A stretch of DNA of 32,017 nt from Gammaproteobacteria bacterium (GTDB taxonomy: Bacteria > Pseudomonadota > Gammaproteobacteria > Pseudomonadales > Azotimanducaceae), in the NCBI GenBank assembly GCA_026707045.1, contig JAPOXO010000039.1, forward strand, positions 1 through 32,017, written 5' to 3'. Of this stretch, positions 8,111-16,048 are shown one piece after another. The notes beneath the pieces were generated by a model. That model ran no database searches. It had not been told where the DNA came from and saw only the letters and a program-made list of their open reading frames with translations. The position numbers and the translations under genes were made by a program. Within the stretch, counting starts at the first letter, position 1. The number at the start of each line of letters is the position of its first letter.

Positions 8111-9199
8111 TCAATATTCAATAGTCACGCTTTTGACTAGCGCGAAAACCTGATTGCCAGCCTCGATTCTCAAGTCGACGACTGATGCACGCGTTACTAA
8201 AGCTCTAATTACTTCATTGCCACACTTCACATGTACTTCGCAATTCGGGGTGTCGTTGTCAGAAACTACATGCAAAACTTCGCCTTTGAGTATGTTTCGA
8301 ATACTGATTTGCGTGGGTCTTGCAGTAGCTACTGAAATGTCTCGTGCCCGAATTCGCAGACGAACCTCGTCACCGACTTCCATTGAATCCTGAGTAGGAA
8401 CTATCAATTCTTGATTGCAAGAACTGATGTAGGTCAACAGAAATCGTTCATCATGCCTAACTATTCTTCCACTCAAAACTGTGCCTGCGTCAAACTCTCC
8501 GACGATCTCGGGTGACTCCTGTAGAGCCTGCAATACTTTTGTTGTTTCACCTTGTTTGTGAATCTGTCCATTTCTCAAGACCACGGTGTGTTCGCACAAG
8601 GCTGCGACCTCACTCAGACTATGCGTTACGTAGAGCATGGGTATCCGGTATTCTCGGTGAACGGACTTAAGATAGGGCACAAATTCCGCTTTGCGATCAA
8701 CATCTACGGAAGCAAGCGGTTCGTCTAGCATCAAGAGCTTGGGATTGCTCAACAAAGCTTGTGCAAGTGCAATGCGGCTGGTTTCACCTCCCGATAGAGT
8801 ATGAGGCTTGCGATCTAACAGGTCTCGAACATTCAATGAATCTACAACAGAATCTATTGGTATACCCTTACCTTTCATACTTTTGCGTTTTGCAAGAAAA
8901 CTGGCTAACCTGAGATTGCTCCTGACGCTTAGATGCGGAAGTAACACAGGGGATTGAGACATGTATCCAATTGGACGCTTGTGAACCGGCATGTAAGTTT
9001 TTGAATGCGAATCCATCCACACATTCTCTCCAAGAGCTATTTGTCCATTGGCCTTAGTGAGTCCTGCAAGTGACCTCAAAAATGTCGTCTTGCCGCTTCC
9101 GTTCGGTCCTATGATTGCGGTTGCACTGTCCAAACAAATTTCGGTGTCTACATTCAATAGAAAGTCCCCGAAAGATGCATTTAGTTGGAGTCGCAACAT
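8111..9199 (-). CDS. modC: Molybdate ABC transporter ATP-binding protein ModC
   Basis: A 362-residue ABC ATPase with a C-terminal TOBE-type extension. It has Walker A GPNGSGKTT (31-39), Q-loop region YMSQSP (79-84), signature LSGGE (135-139), Walker B LLMLDEP (155-161) and switch His193 in VTHS. Residues from about 295 to the end form the oxyanion-binding (mop/TOBE-like) region typical of ModC. It powers molybdate import at the inner membrane with ModB. The ATG at 9199 follows the modB stop after one base (TAACATG) and has AAGG about nine bases upstream; the in-frame TTG at 9208 is rejected. The identity rests on the ATPase features together with the modA and modB neighbours. Confidence 0.92.
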   Translation of the reverse strand: MLRLQLNASFGDFLLNVDTEICLDSATAIIGPNGSGKTTFLRSLAGLTKANGQIALGENVWMDSHSKTYMPVHKRPIGYMSQSPVLLPHLSVRSNLRLASFLAKRKSMKGKGIPIDSVVDSLNVRDLLDRKPHTLSGGETSRIALAQALLSNPKLLMLDEPLASVDVDRKAEFVPYLKSVHREYRIPMLYVTHSLSEVAALCEHTVVLRNGQIHKQGETTKVLQALQESPEIVGEFDAGTVLSGRIVRHDERFLLTYISSCNQELIVPTQDSMEVGDEVRLRIRARDISVATARPTQISIRNILKGEVLHVVSDNDTPNCEVHVKCGNEVIRALVTRASVVDLRIEAGNQVFALVKSVTIEY

Positions 9200-9200
9200 G

Positions 9201-9881
9201 TTAGCCAACCTTCAAAGGATCTTTGCGGTTGAGGGTATAAACACCCACTAGAACTAAGAAGCTAAATACCAGCAAGCCAAGCGATAACCTATGCGCATCC
9301 GCATTCGAGATTGTTTCTACAACCATTTCATAGATAGCAATTGACAGCACTTTTGTCTCTCCCGGAATGCTTCCTCCAATCATGAGTACCACCCCAAACT
9401 CTCCTACGGTGTGAGCAAACGTCAATACGGCAGCGGTAATGAAGCCACGGTAAGAAACGGGAACAACCACGAGAAAAAACTTCATAAACCCATTTGCACC
9501 AAGCACTCGAATGGTATCGAGAAGATTTGGGTCAATTTCGTCGAATGCCACTCGGAGTGGTTGCACCATGAACGGCAACGAGTAAATCAATGATGCTGCG
9601 ACCAGTCCCTGAAACGAAAAGACTAGTGTGTCTCCAGTAATCCACACGAAGAATGATCCCAAAGGGGCATTGGGATTGAACGCGTATAGCAAGTAAAACC
9701 CTAGAACGGTAGGAGGGAGCACTAGGGGAAGTGCTGTGAGCGCTTCAACAATTGGTTTGAAGCGACTTTGGCTACGTGCAATCCACCATGCAATTGGAGT
9801 ACCAACCGCGAGCAAAAGAAGAGTGGTGATACCCGCTAATTGAACTGTGAGCCAGACCGGACTCAGTATTGATTCATTCAA
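9201..9881 (-). CDS. modB: Molybdate ABC transporter permease ModB
   Basis: A 226-residue inner-membrane permease with five or six hydrophobic segments, the usual length for ModB. Landmarks are the N-terminal LSPVWLTVQLA segment, LPLVLPPTVLGFYLL (about 52-66) and the cytoplasmic EAA-type loop around DTIRVLGANGFMKFFLVVVP (about 141-160), which docks onto ModC, followed by GEFGVVLMIGG. The start is a TTG at 9881 overlapping the modA stop (TTGA), which suggests coupled translation. It forms the channel for molybdate released by ModA. Sulfate permeases are similar, but the modA and modC neighbours fix the assignment. Confidence 0.93.
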   Translation of the reverse strand: MNESILSPVWLTVQLAGITTLLLLAVGTPIAWWIARSQSRFKPIVEALTALPLVLPPTVLGFYLLYAFNPNAPLGSFFVWITGDTLVFSFQGLVAASLIYSLPFMVQPLRVAFDEIDPNLLDTIRVLGANGFMKFFLVVVPVSYRGFITAAVLTFAHTVGEFGVVLMIGGSIPGETKVLSIAIYEMVVETISNADAHRLSLGLLVFSFLVLVGVYTLNRKDPLKVG

Positions 9882-10642
9882 TCGATGTTGTAGCCGTGAC
9901 TGCGAATGATGGTTTTTCCTTCATTGCTTGAGAGATAGTTCAGAAATCGCTTTGCTGTTGCATTTTCACTTCCTTTTACGAGCAACACGGCATCTTGGCG
10001 TATGGGCTCGTGCATTTGCGTTGGAATCAAGAAGTAATTCTGCTTATCAACGGACCTCAGAAGAATGGTGGATAGTGCGACTATGCCAGTTTCAGCATTG
10101 CCGGAGGAAACCATTGCAAACGCCTGACCAACGTTTTGAGCAGTGGCAACTTGAAGCTTTTGTTCGTGTTCACTCCAGCCTGCATTTCGTAGGGCCTCGA
10201 GCGAAGCTTTGCCGTAAGGTGCGATCCGAGGGTTTGCTATGGCGACCCTCTTGAACTGAAAGTTGTCAAATACTTGCTCAGGAGTCTCATCACTCTTAGG
10301 TTTAGAAGCAAGATAGAAACAGATTCTGCCGTGGGCGTACGTAGTTTGTGTAGCGGAGATTGCCAATTCTCGCTTGACGAGCTCATCGACCCTTTGATGA
10401 TCTGCTGACAAAAATACATGAAAAGGTGCTCCTTGGTTGATTTGGGCGAAGATCTGTCCCGTAGAACCCGACGCCAAAGTGATCGTCTCCTTCTTGGGAT
10501 CGAACCGCTTTGAGAGTTCCTTGGCTGTTTCGAGAAAGTTTGATGCAACAGCCACAATTGCATCTTCAGCCTTGCACGAAGAAACCAGAACAAAGACAAC
10601 AAAAGGAACAAATGCCCAATATCGAAATTGCAAGACGCTCAC
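9878..10642 (-). CDS. modA: Molybdate-binding periplasmic protein ModA
   Basis: A 254-residue substrate-binding protein. An N-terminal hydrophobic segment ends near Cys23 (FVLVSSC), so it is either a lipoprotein or cut by signal peptidase I. Family signatures are VAVASNFLETAKEL, LASGSTGQIFAQI with oxyanion-binding serines, GAPFHVFLSAD, and IANPRIAPYGKASLEAL in the second lobe. It binds molybdate or tungstate outside the inner membrane and passes it to ModB. The start is a GTG at 10642 with no clear ribosome-binding site. It lies 40 bases after the SDR gene and overlaps modB. No ModE-like regulator gene is in the window. Confidence 0.92.
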   Translation of the reverse strand: MSVLQFRYWAFVPFVVFVLVSSCKAEDAIVAVASNFLETAKELSKRFDPKKETITLASGSTGQIFAQINQGAPFHVFLSADHQRVDELVKRELAISATQTTYAHGRICFYLASKPKSDETPEQVFDNFQFKRVAIANPRIAPYGKASLEALRNAGWSEHEQKLQVATAQNVGQAFAMVSSGNAETGIVALSTILLRSVDKQNYFLIPTQMHEPIRQDAVLLVKGSENATAKRFLNYLSSNEGKTIIRSHGYNID

Positions 10643-10682
10643 ATCGGGATTGGTACAACAACTAGAAATTGGAGTTTAGAGG

Positions 10683-11438
10683 CTAGCGGTACGCTTCGGC
10701 CTCATCCTGAGGAACGAATCCTACGACTTGCTCCGCATGCGTTAAGTCTCGGTATCCCCACTTATTTCGAGAAGTTACGAAAAAAGTTTCAAGTAAATTG
10801 CTTGAATCAGCTTCGATACTCTTTGTAAGTGCGGACACAATGTCTCTTTGGCTGCACCAAATCGAAAAGTCTCTCGGCCGCCCCGGGCGATCATCACGGT
10901 TCACGTAACCGATGCGAACGCAGAAAACACTCATTTCAGTGGTGTCAACAATGTGCCTGGAGAAAGCTTCTCCCCAGACTTTCGTAGTGCCGTATTTGCC
11001 AGAAGGTCGCGTTGCCCAAGTGTGGTCTATGAGATTCCATTGAGGAGGTGCGTTATCGTAAATTCCGCTCACGAGAGTTTTGTAAGGTTCCACAGTCTCG
11101 TAGCCTGAAACTGTCGCACCGCTACTCGCAAAAATGACGCGCCTGCATCCCGCGTCTACAGCAGCTGTCAGTACATTAAAGGTTCCCTGGATGTTCGTGG
11201 TATGCAAGTCGTCCCAAGAATATCGTTCGCCAGCCTTCGCCGCTAGGTGTACTACAACATCAACATCGTCGAAAGCAGTTCGGATATCGTCGTAATTGAG
11301 AATACTTGCTTGAACCGAATCGACACCATCGACGACGCGTCGATTCAACGAACGCACGGAACCATAGGAACTGAGAGAAGGCAGAAGAGCTTGACCGATC
11401 AAGCCGCTTAGTCCCGTGACAAGAATACGATTAGCCAT
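10683..11438 (-). CDS. NAD-dependent epimerase/dehydrogenase (extended SDR, uronate dehydrogenase-like)
   Basis: A 251-residue Rossmann-fold protein. The N-terminal dinucleotide motif is TGLSGLIG (8-15), followed by VVHLAAKAG (about 62-70), the catalytic serine region IFASSGATV (102-110) and Tyr149-x3-Lys153 (KYGTTKVWGE). The short length, the RPSGKYG context and the C-terminal pattern ending in VGFVPQDEAEAYR resemble uronate or aldose dehydrogenases of this superfamily. It probably oxidises a sugar or uronic acid with NAD(P) in the cytoplasm. The ATG at 11438 is clear. It precedes modA by 40 bases and may head that transcript, though no functional tie to molybdate uptake is known to me. Confidence 0.85.
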   Translation of the reverse strand: MANRILVTGLSGLIGQALLPSLSSYGSVRSLNRRVVDGVDSVQASILNYDDIRTAFDDVDVVVHLAAKAGERYSWDDLHTTNIQGTFNVLTAAVDAGCRRVIFASSGATVSGYETVEPYKTLVSGIYDNAPPQWNLIDHTWATRPSGKYGTTKVWGEAFSRHIVDTTEMSVFCVRIGYVNRDDRPGRPRDFSIWCSQRDIVSALTKSIEADSSNLLETFFVTSRNKWGYRDLTHAEQVVGFVPQDEAEAYR

Positions 11439-11852
11439 CTATTTAGGTTAGAGTCACCTCTGAGTGTTCATTCAGAAGGACAATCTGAAGACTTCATCAA
11501 GTCGCAATCAAGAACGTGCTCAACGAATTGTAATCCGTGAGTGATCTTGCTCTCAAGCTACTGGAGGAGAGCATGTTGTCTGGACCATTTCGTACCCAAA
11601 GTGCAAAAGACGTGTACGTTCCACGGCCTCGATCAATGGCACGTCGTCCTTCCAATTAAGCATAATAGAACCGCAACCGGAGTAGGTAGTTGTGCCTGTT
11701 CTTCGTTCAAGTCCACGCTTGCCACTAACTCTACAAGGCGAGTAAACGTCGCATGAATGCGGTGCCATAAAAACGCTTTTGGCAAAACGAGAAGACTGTG
11801 GCAGAGAACCAGGATCACATACTTCAAACAATAAGGACTAGAAAGAAAATCA
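11439..11852. other. Gene-poor divergent region between the SDR gene and rubredoxin
   Basis: About 414 bases between two divergent genes, so it should hold both promoters, but no convincing -10/-35 pair was picked out. A minus-strand open frame of 92 codons (11553-11831, TTG start) lies here, rich in Cys and Arg and without recognisable domains. It is not called as a gene. No RNA gene or long repeat was seen. Confidence 0.4.
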
Positions 11853-12017
11853 ATGAATAAGTATCAGTGCATGACATGCGGTTTTATCTATGATGAGTCT
11901 GAAGGATTGCCAGAAGAGGGAATCAAAGCAGGCACACGTTGGGCTGACATTCCGGACGATTGGGTGTGTCCCGAATGCGCAACCCCGAAATCCGACTTCG
12001 AGATGATCGAAGTCTAG
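11853..12017 (+). CDS. rubA: Rubredoxin
   Basis: A 54-residue iron protein, the normal length for a single-domain rubredoxin. Four cysteines in two knuckles hold one iron: YQCMTCGF (Cys6, Cys9) and [10 protein letters not shown] (Cys39, Cys42). Conserved features [20 protein letters not shown] and the ending SDFEMIEV are all present. It is a small one-electron carrier in the cytoplasm; partners in aerobes include alkane hydroxylases and oxygen- or peroxide-detoxifying systems. The second knuckle reads CATPKSDF where the common form is CGVGKSDF. AAGGA lies about 15 bases before the ATG. It converges on the ankyrin gene with 33 bases between them, in which a hairpin sits. No rubredoxin reductase or alkane hydroxylase gene is in view. 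Confidence 0.95.
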   Translation: MNKYQCMTCGFIYDESEGLPEEGIKAGTRWADIPDDWVCPECATPKSDFEMIEV

Positions 12018-12056
12018 ACTGAATCTCGATCCTCGAGGGAATCTGCTGATTCAGTC
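12017..12056. terminator. Inverted repeat between converging rubredoxin and ankyrin genes
   Basis: GACTGAATC (12017-12025) and GATTCAGTC (12048-12056) are perfectly complementary, with a 22-base loop containing the palindrome CCTCGAGG. The repeat takes in the last base of the rubredoxin stop and the ankyrin stop codon. Its place suggests a two-way terminator, but no T-run follows on either strand, so it is not a textbook intrinsic terminator. Confidence 0.4.
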
Positions 12057-13688
12057 AATCTCCTTTGCTTGCAGTAGTTGTGCGATTGACATATGCCCGC
12101 GTCGTTCTGCCCATGCAGACGGTGATGCCCAATCAGGCTCGTGTTCAGGAGAAATCGTCGCCAGTGAAGGATCGTAGCCAAGCAAGAATTCGACAAATCC
12201 GATTTGCCCTGATCGCGCGGCCCATCCCAAAGGCGTTGATCTGTATTCTTCGTCAACTAAAGTAGGATCGGCTCCGTACTTGAGAAACAGTTCGGCGCCC
12301 TCTGCGTTTCCTTTTGATGCCATATGGTGAAGTGGTCGCATAAGTTGCCAATTGGGCAAATTCGGATCCATCCCGTGCTGCAACAACAATTCGCTCAATC
12401 GCAGAGAATGCCAAAGATAAGTTTGGCAACCGGTCACATGCGAAGGTACCCGTTTTCCGCGAGCTAGCAGCAAGCGAACCAGATCTTCATCGTCATTGCT
12501 AACTCCCATTGTGAATCCTTCAACAATTTCGGACTCCGATATTCTCTCGGGGCATCTATCCAGCAATGCGGCAATTACGTCGATGTTCTTCTGGTGAAAG
12601 TGTGCAGCCATTCCAACGAAACCGCCGTACTGATAAAGCAAATTTCGCATCGAATCATCTTTCGCTGACTCCGTTGGCGATCCCGATGACTCCACTGGTG
12701 CATTAGGGTCTGCATCGTGCTCAAGAAGAAGCTTGGCCACTTCCCGATAACCAAAGCGAGCTGCACTCCAGAGTGCGTATCCTCTAGGACAATTTGGACC
12801 TTCGGGAAGATTTGGATCGGCTCCGCTATCCAGCAGAAACTCTACGATGTCAAGATGGTTTCGTTCCGCTGCGGCTGAAATTGGTCTCTTTCCACCAGAT
12901 TCCTCTTCGTTGGGATCTGTATTGTTAGCTGAAATCAACTGCTTGACGCGGTCTTTGTCTCCTAGAGCAGCCGCAATCGTCAACGAATAGTCTGCTCCAA
13001 CTTCAATCAACAGCCGCGCAATTTCGTAGTTGTTTCTTTGACGCCAATACGGGTGATGCCATAGCGCTAGTGTGATTGGTCGAAAACCGTGTCCGCCGAG
13101 ACGATCATCGCTGCTGAATCCGTGTGCATCAATGTCGGCTCCGTTAGTAACCAGATAGCGGACCAATTCCAAGCCTTCGACTTCGACTGCGTAATGGAGA
13201 GGAGTCCGTCCTAAAGCGCCCGGAGAGTTGACCAGCTGACGATCCGCTTTCAGCAGCTCTTGAGTTCGGCCGAAGTCCTTTGACTTTATTGCTTTGTGAA
13301 TGTCTTGATCTTTCGAGAACATTCTTGGATTGATGTCTTGTAAGTAGTCCACAACTTGAGAGTGTCCTCGATCCTGTGCAAAGTCCATGAGAGATTCGCG
13401 TCCGTCTAGAGAACGATGCGAAGTGTCAGCACCGGACTCGACAAGAATCTTTACGACGTCAAGATGACCTTCTCGCACAGCGAATTGAATAGGAGGCACA
13501 TACCAATAGTCTGCGTGAACTAGCGAAGAGTCTTTATCTAGCAGTTCACGGACTCTTTGAAGATTTCCTGCCCGAGACGCAACGAGCATGTCCCATATAT
13601 CATCGGTTGACCAATGACCCCGCCAATCCATTTGGCCCGGTCGCATTTCGTAAGGTCGTACTAGATTAGGTGCAGCTTGCTCTGTCAC
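12051..13688 (-). CDS. Ankyrin-repeat protein
   Basis: A 545-residue protein made almost wholly of ankyrin repeats, roughly ten. Clear ones include TPLHYAVEVEGLELVRYLV, RPISAAAERNHLDIVEFLL with DSGADPNLP, RPLHHMASKGNAEGAELFL with KYGADPTL, and STPLGWAARSGQIGFVEFLL. Some are degenerate or spaced by longer loops. There is no signal peptide or membrane segment, so it is cytoplasmic unless secreted by a leaderless route. Ankyrin repeats bind other proteins; no enzyme domain is attached. The start is uncertain: GTG at 13688 lacks a ribosome-binding site, and ATG codons at residues 15 and 20 are alternatives. It lies 37 bases after the enoyl-CoA hydratase gene, probably on the same transcript. In symbionts such proteins can address host targets, but nothing here proves that. 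Confidence 0.9.
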   Translation of the reverse strand: MTEQAAPNLVRPYEMRPGQMDWRGHWSTDDIWDMLVASRAGNLQRVRELLDKDSSLVHADYWYVPPIQFAVREGHLDVVKILVESGADTSHRSLDGRESLMDFAQDRGHSQVVDYLQDINPRMFSKDQDIHKAIKSKDFGRTQELLKADRQLVNSPGALGRTPLHYAVEVEGLELVRYLVTNGADIDAHGFSSDDRLGGHGFRPITLALWHHPYWRQRNNYEIARLLIEVGADYSLTIAAALGDKDRVKQLISANNTDPNEEESGGKRPISAAAERNHLDIVEFLLDSGADPNLPEGPNCPRGYALWSAARFGYREVAKLLLEHDADPNAPVESSGSPTESAKDDSMRNLLYQYGGFVGMAAHFHQKNIDVIAALLDRCPERISESEIVEGFTMGVSNDDEDLVRLLLARGKRVPSHVTGCQTYLWHSLRLSELLLQHGMDPNLPNWQLMRPLHHMASKGNAEGAELFLKYGADPTLVDEEYRSTPLGWAARSGQIGFVEFLLGYDPSLATISPEHEPDWASPSAWAERRGHMSIAQLLQAKEID

Positions 13689-13725
13689 GGGAAATACTGT
13701 GCAGGTTATGTGAACGCGTTGTCAG

Positions 13726-14604
13726 CTATTTCTTTTTGTATGTGTCCGATTCGCGGTAGGGCGCATCTCTCCATTCGAGCGCAGCCTTGAATCCGTTCTG
13801 AGTCATTTGATCGCGCCATTCGTAGGCATACCCTGTGAACTGAGCCATGGCATCGTGTTCCGTGCTACTTCGAACCGAAGAGTAGATTCCCATGTTTTCA
13901 TAGAAACGGTTCATATTCACCTTAAGAATCGCCAGGTGATCCGCAGTCATGTTGGCTAACCTATCAGCAAAGGCAATGGTTCGGTCCTCAAGCTCATCCT
14001 TTGGCCAAGCGTAGTTGATCATTCCAATTTGTTCGGCTTCGGTAGCCAAGATGTTTTCGCCCGTATAGGAGAGTTCCTTTGCTTTTCGCATACCAATCAC
14101 AAGCGGCCATATAACGCCGTTTCTGGCTACACCAAGTCCACGGTGTCCCGGATGTCCGATCTGAGTGTCTTCTGCCGCGACAACCAGATCAGCCATCATT
14201 GCCAATTCGCATCCACCAGCAACAGCGTAACCGTGCAAAGACGCAATGGTGACCTTGGCCATATTCCAAAAATACATCTGAACATCCGTCACTTGCTGCA
14301 TGCTCGTCCGTATACCCATAATCAATGTTCGACGCTTCTCATCCACAGACTTGTACCGACGTTTTGGACCCGGAGCTCCCGGGTTAGGTGTCAAGTCGTA
14401 GCCAGCGCAGAATGCTCTTCCAGCACCTCTCAAGATCAATACACGAACACTATCGTCCGCTTCCATGTCGTGCAATGCTTCGTTGAGTTCAAAAATCAGT
14501 TCGCCAGACAGAGCGTTGAGCTTTTCTGGTCGATTGAGCGTGATTCGGCCAACACGACCGTCGGTTCCGACACGGTCGATCAATAGAGTTGAGAATTCCG
14601 TCAT
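13726..14604 (-). CDS. Enoyl-CoA hydratase/isomerase (crotonase) family protein
   Basis: A 292-residue crotonase-fold protein. The two oxyanion-hole segments are visible: GAGRAFCAGYDL (about 60-71) and HGYAVAGGCELAMMADLV (about 124-141). The start region, RVGRITLNRPEKLNALSGEL, is also standard. The segment after the second oxyanion motif (IGHPGHRGLGVARNG) lacks the usual glutamates of true hydratases at obvious positions, so isomerase, hydrolase or lyase activity on an acyl-CoA is equally possible. It acts in the cytoplasm on CoA thioesters. The ATG at 14604 is clear. Its C-terminal part (EWRDQMTQNGFKAALEWRD) resembles members that act on their own rather than as a fatty-acid oxidation subunit. 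It is the first gene of a pair with the ankyrin protein gene. Confidence 0.9.
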   Translation of the reverse strand: MTEFSTLLIDRVGTDGRVGRITLNRPEKLNALSGELIFELNEALHDMEADDSVRVLILRGAGRAFCAGYDLTPNPGAPGPKRRYKSVDEKRRTLIMGIRTSMQQVTDVQMYFWNMAKVTIASLHGYAVAGGCELAMMADLVVAAEDTQIGHPGHRGLGVARNGVIWPLVIGMRKAKELSYTGENILATEAEQIGMINYAWPKDELEDRTIAFADRLANMTADHLAILKVNMNRFYENMGIYSSVRSSTEHDAMAQFTGYAYEWRDQMTQNGFKAALEWRDAPYRESDTYKKK

Positions 14605-14824
14605 TTATTGCTACTTCAAATGCGACGAATTGATTTTAAGCGAGGTGTCTTTCTTACCAAGATACGCATGTTGAACTACGTAACAGACACCCATTCGGTC
14701 ACTTGAATACTAGCTCTCGATTAGGTTCCAGCTTGGAATTCCATTCTGAATGCAGCAATTGACCTCCAAAGACCTTTCGAAATCTACGGACTCAGCGAAC
14801 GCAAGTTAGAGAGGGTGTTGATTA

Positions 14825-14851
14825 TTTACATTCACTTCAAACATAGATAAT
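14825..14851 (+). promoter_or_regulatory. Possible sigma-70-type promoter for the M48 protease gene
   Basis: TTTACA (14825-14830) and GATAAT (14846-14851) resemble -35 and -10 boxes, with a 15-base spacer that is shorter than the usual 17. The site would start transcription shortly before the TTG at 14881. The rest of the 276-base divergent gap upstream shows nothing clear. Confidence 0.3.
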
Positions 14852-14880
14852 AAGCAACGAAATTCTTAGGCAAAACGTTC

Positions 14881-15981
14881 TTGCGTAAGTCAATAAACAT
14901 CCCACCTTCGAATTCTATTGGTCAATCAATAGTGCGATTGGCATCGATTTTTTTCAAGTCGAGCGTCTTCTTTCTCTTTGCGGGTTGCACCATAGCGTCT
15001 TTGCCGCCTGCAGTTCCTCAGGCAGAGTTAGAGGCTGAAGTGGAGTCTCAGCGTGCTCTGGCAGCACAAACTTTGCGGGACAATACTCAGCACATTGCAG
15101 ATCTCTCTTGGCCCATAGTGGCGAATAACGCCGCGCTCTGTGCAAACTTCGTCGAGTACCGAAGCGGACTTTGGATTGCTCACGAACAGCACGTCCCAAC
15201 GTCCTGGTTTGACTCGAGAGATGAGTCCAAGCTAAGAATAGGGGAGGAAGCCGAAATCTGGGGAATTGCTAAAGATTCTCCTGCGGCAACAACCGTACTT
15301 GCTGTCGGGGACCGAATTCTGAGCATCGCGGACGAAGTTGTTAGCAATAGCAAGCGAGCACGCGGCGTTCTAAGCAAAGCGCTCGCGGCTTCTGAAGGCA
15401 AGCCTATTGCACTGCGGGCGGCACGTGGCAAACAGACGATTGAAGTTGAGCTTGGATCTGTCGCCACTTGTCGTTCCAAGATTAGAGTCACAAGCAGAAG
15501 CTCCATTAATGCTAAGGCGAATGGCCGAACAATTACTATCAATAATGGTCTCATCGATTTCGCTAGAAACGATGAGGAGCTTCAGTTTGTTATAGCCCAT
15601 GAGCTTGCGCACAACGTTGCAAGTCATGTGCCTAAAGCGCGAGCTGGGGCAGGAATTGGCCTTGTGTTCGACATCGCGCTGGCGGGTTACGGTCGTGTTT
15701 GGGCGGGTGGAGTTTTTTCTTACTTGGGAGCTCGCGCAATGTCGAAGAAGTATGAACGAGAAGCAGACTACTTGGCTATGTACTACTTGGCGAACGCCAA
15801 TGTTGATTTGAACGGAATCGAGAGTTTCTGGCGCAGAATGGCATCCATGGATGCAAGTAGTACTGGATTTGCGTTGACTCATCCGTCCACTCCTGAACGA
15901 TTTGTGATGATGCGCATGACTCGGGACGAAATTGAGGAGAAACGCGTCAATGGAGAGGGTCTCGTTCCGGAATCAAAGTGA
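14881..15981 (+). CDS. M48-family zinc metalloprotease with PDZ domain, probable lipoprotein
   Basis: Up to 366 residues. A hydrophobic segment ends in FAGC (Cys36), a lipobox, so the protein is probably anchored in the envelope facing the periplasm. Residues about 115-195 form a PDZ-like domain (GIAKDSPAATTVLAVGDRIL). The M48 peptidase domain follows, with HELAH at 240-244 as the zinc and catalytic motif, Glu294 in YEREAD as the third zinc ligand, and THPSTPERF near the end. Unlike BepA there is no C-terminal TPR region. Relatives act in envelope protein quality control. The start is uncertain: TTG at 14881 fits the promoter spacing, while GTG at 14932 would give a more compact lipoprotein signal. 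Both lack a strong ribosome-binding site. It stands alone, with 67 bases before the sulfatase gene. Confidence 0.88.
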   Translation: MRKSINIPPSNSIGQSIVRLASIFFKSSVFFLFAGCTIASLPPAVPQAELEAEVESQRALAAQTLRDNTQHIADLSWPIVANNAALCANFVEYRSGLWIAHEQHVPTSWFDSRDESKLRIGEEAEIWGIAKDSPAATTVLAVGDRILSIADEVVSNSKRARGVLSKALAASEGKPIALRAARGKQTIEVELGSVATCRSKIRVTSRSSINAKANGRTITINNGLIDFARNDEELQFVIAHELAHNVASHVPKARAGAGIGLVFDIALAGYGRVWAGGVFSYLGARAMSKKYEREADYLAMYYLANANVDLNGIESFWRRMASMDASSTGFALTHPSTPERFVMMRMTRDEIEEKRVNGEGLVPESK

Positions 15982-16048
15982 TCCGTCTGAATGTACCCCA
16001 GAACCCGAAACCAATTGAGATTCTTGAGTGAATAGGGAAGGTCTCTAA

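Noticed and set aside
11553..11831. 92-codon minus-strand open frame upstream of rubredoxin, TTG start
   Set aside because: No domain, no ribosome-binding site, odd composition rich in Cys and Arg, and other frames of the same stretch are equally open. Left as part of an intergenic region.
15370..15882. 170-codon minus-strand frame inside the M48 protease gene
   Set aside because: Antisense shadow: the plus strand carries HELAH and the other protease motifs over the same bases.
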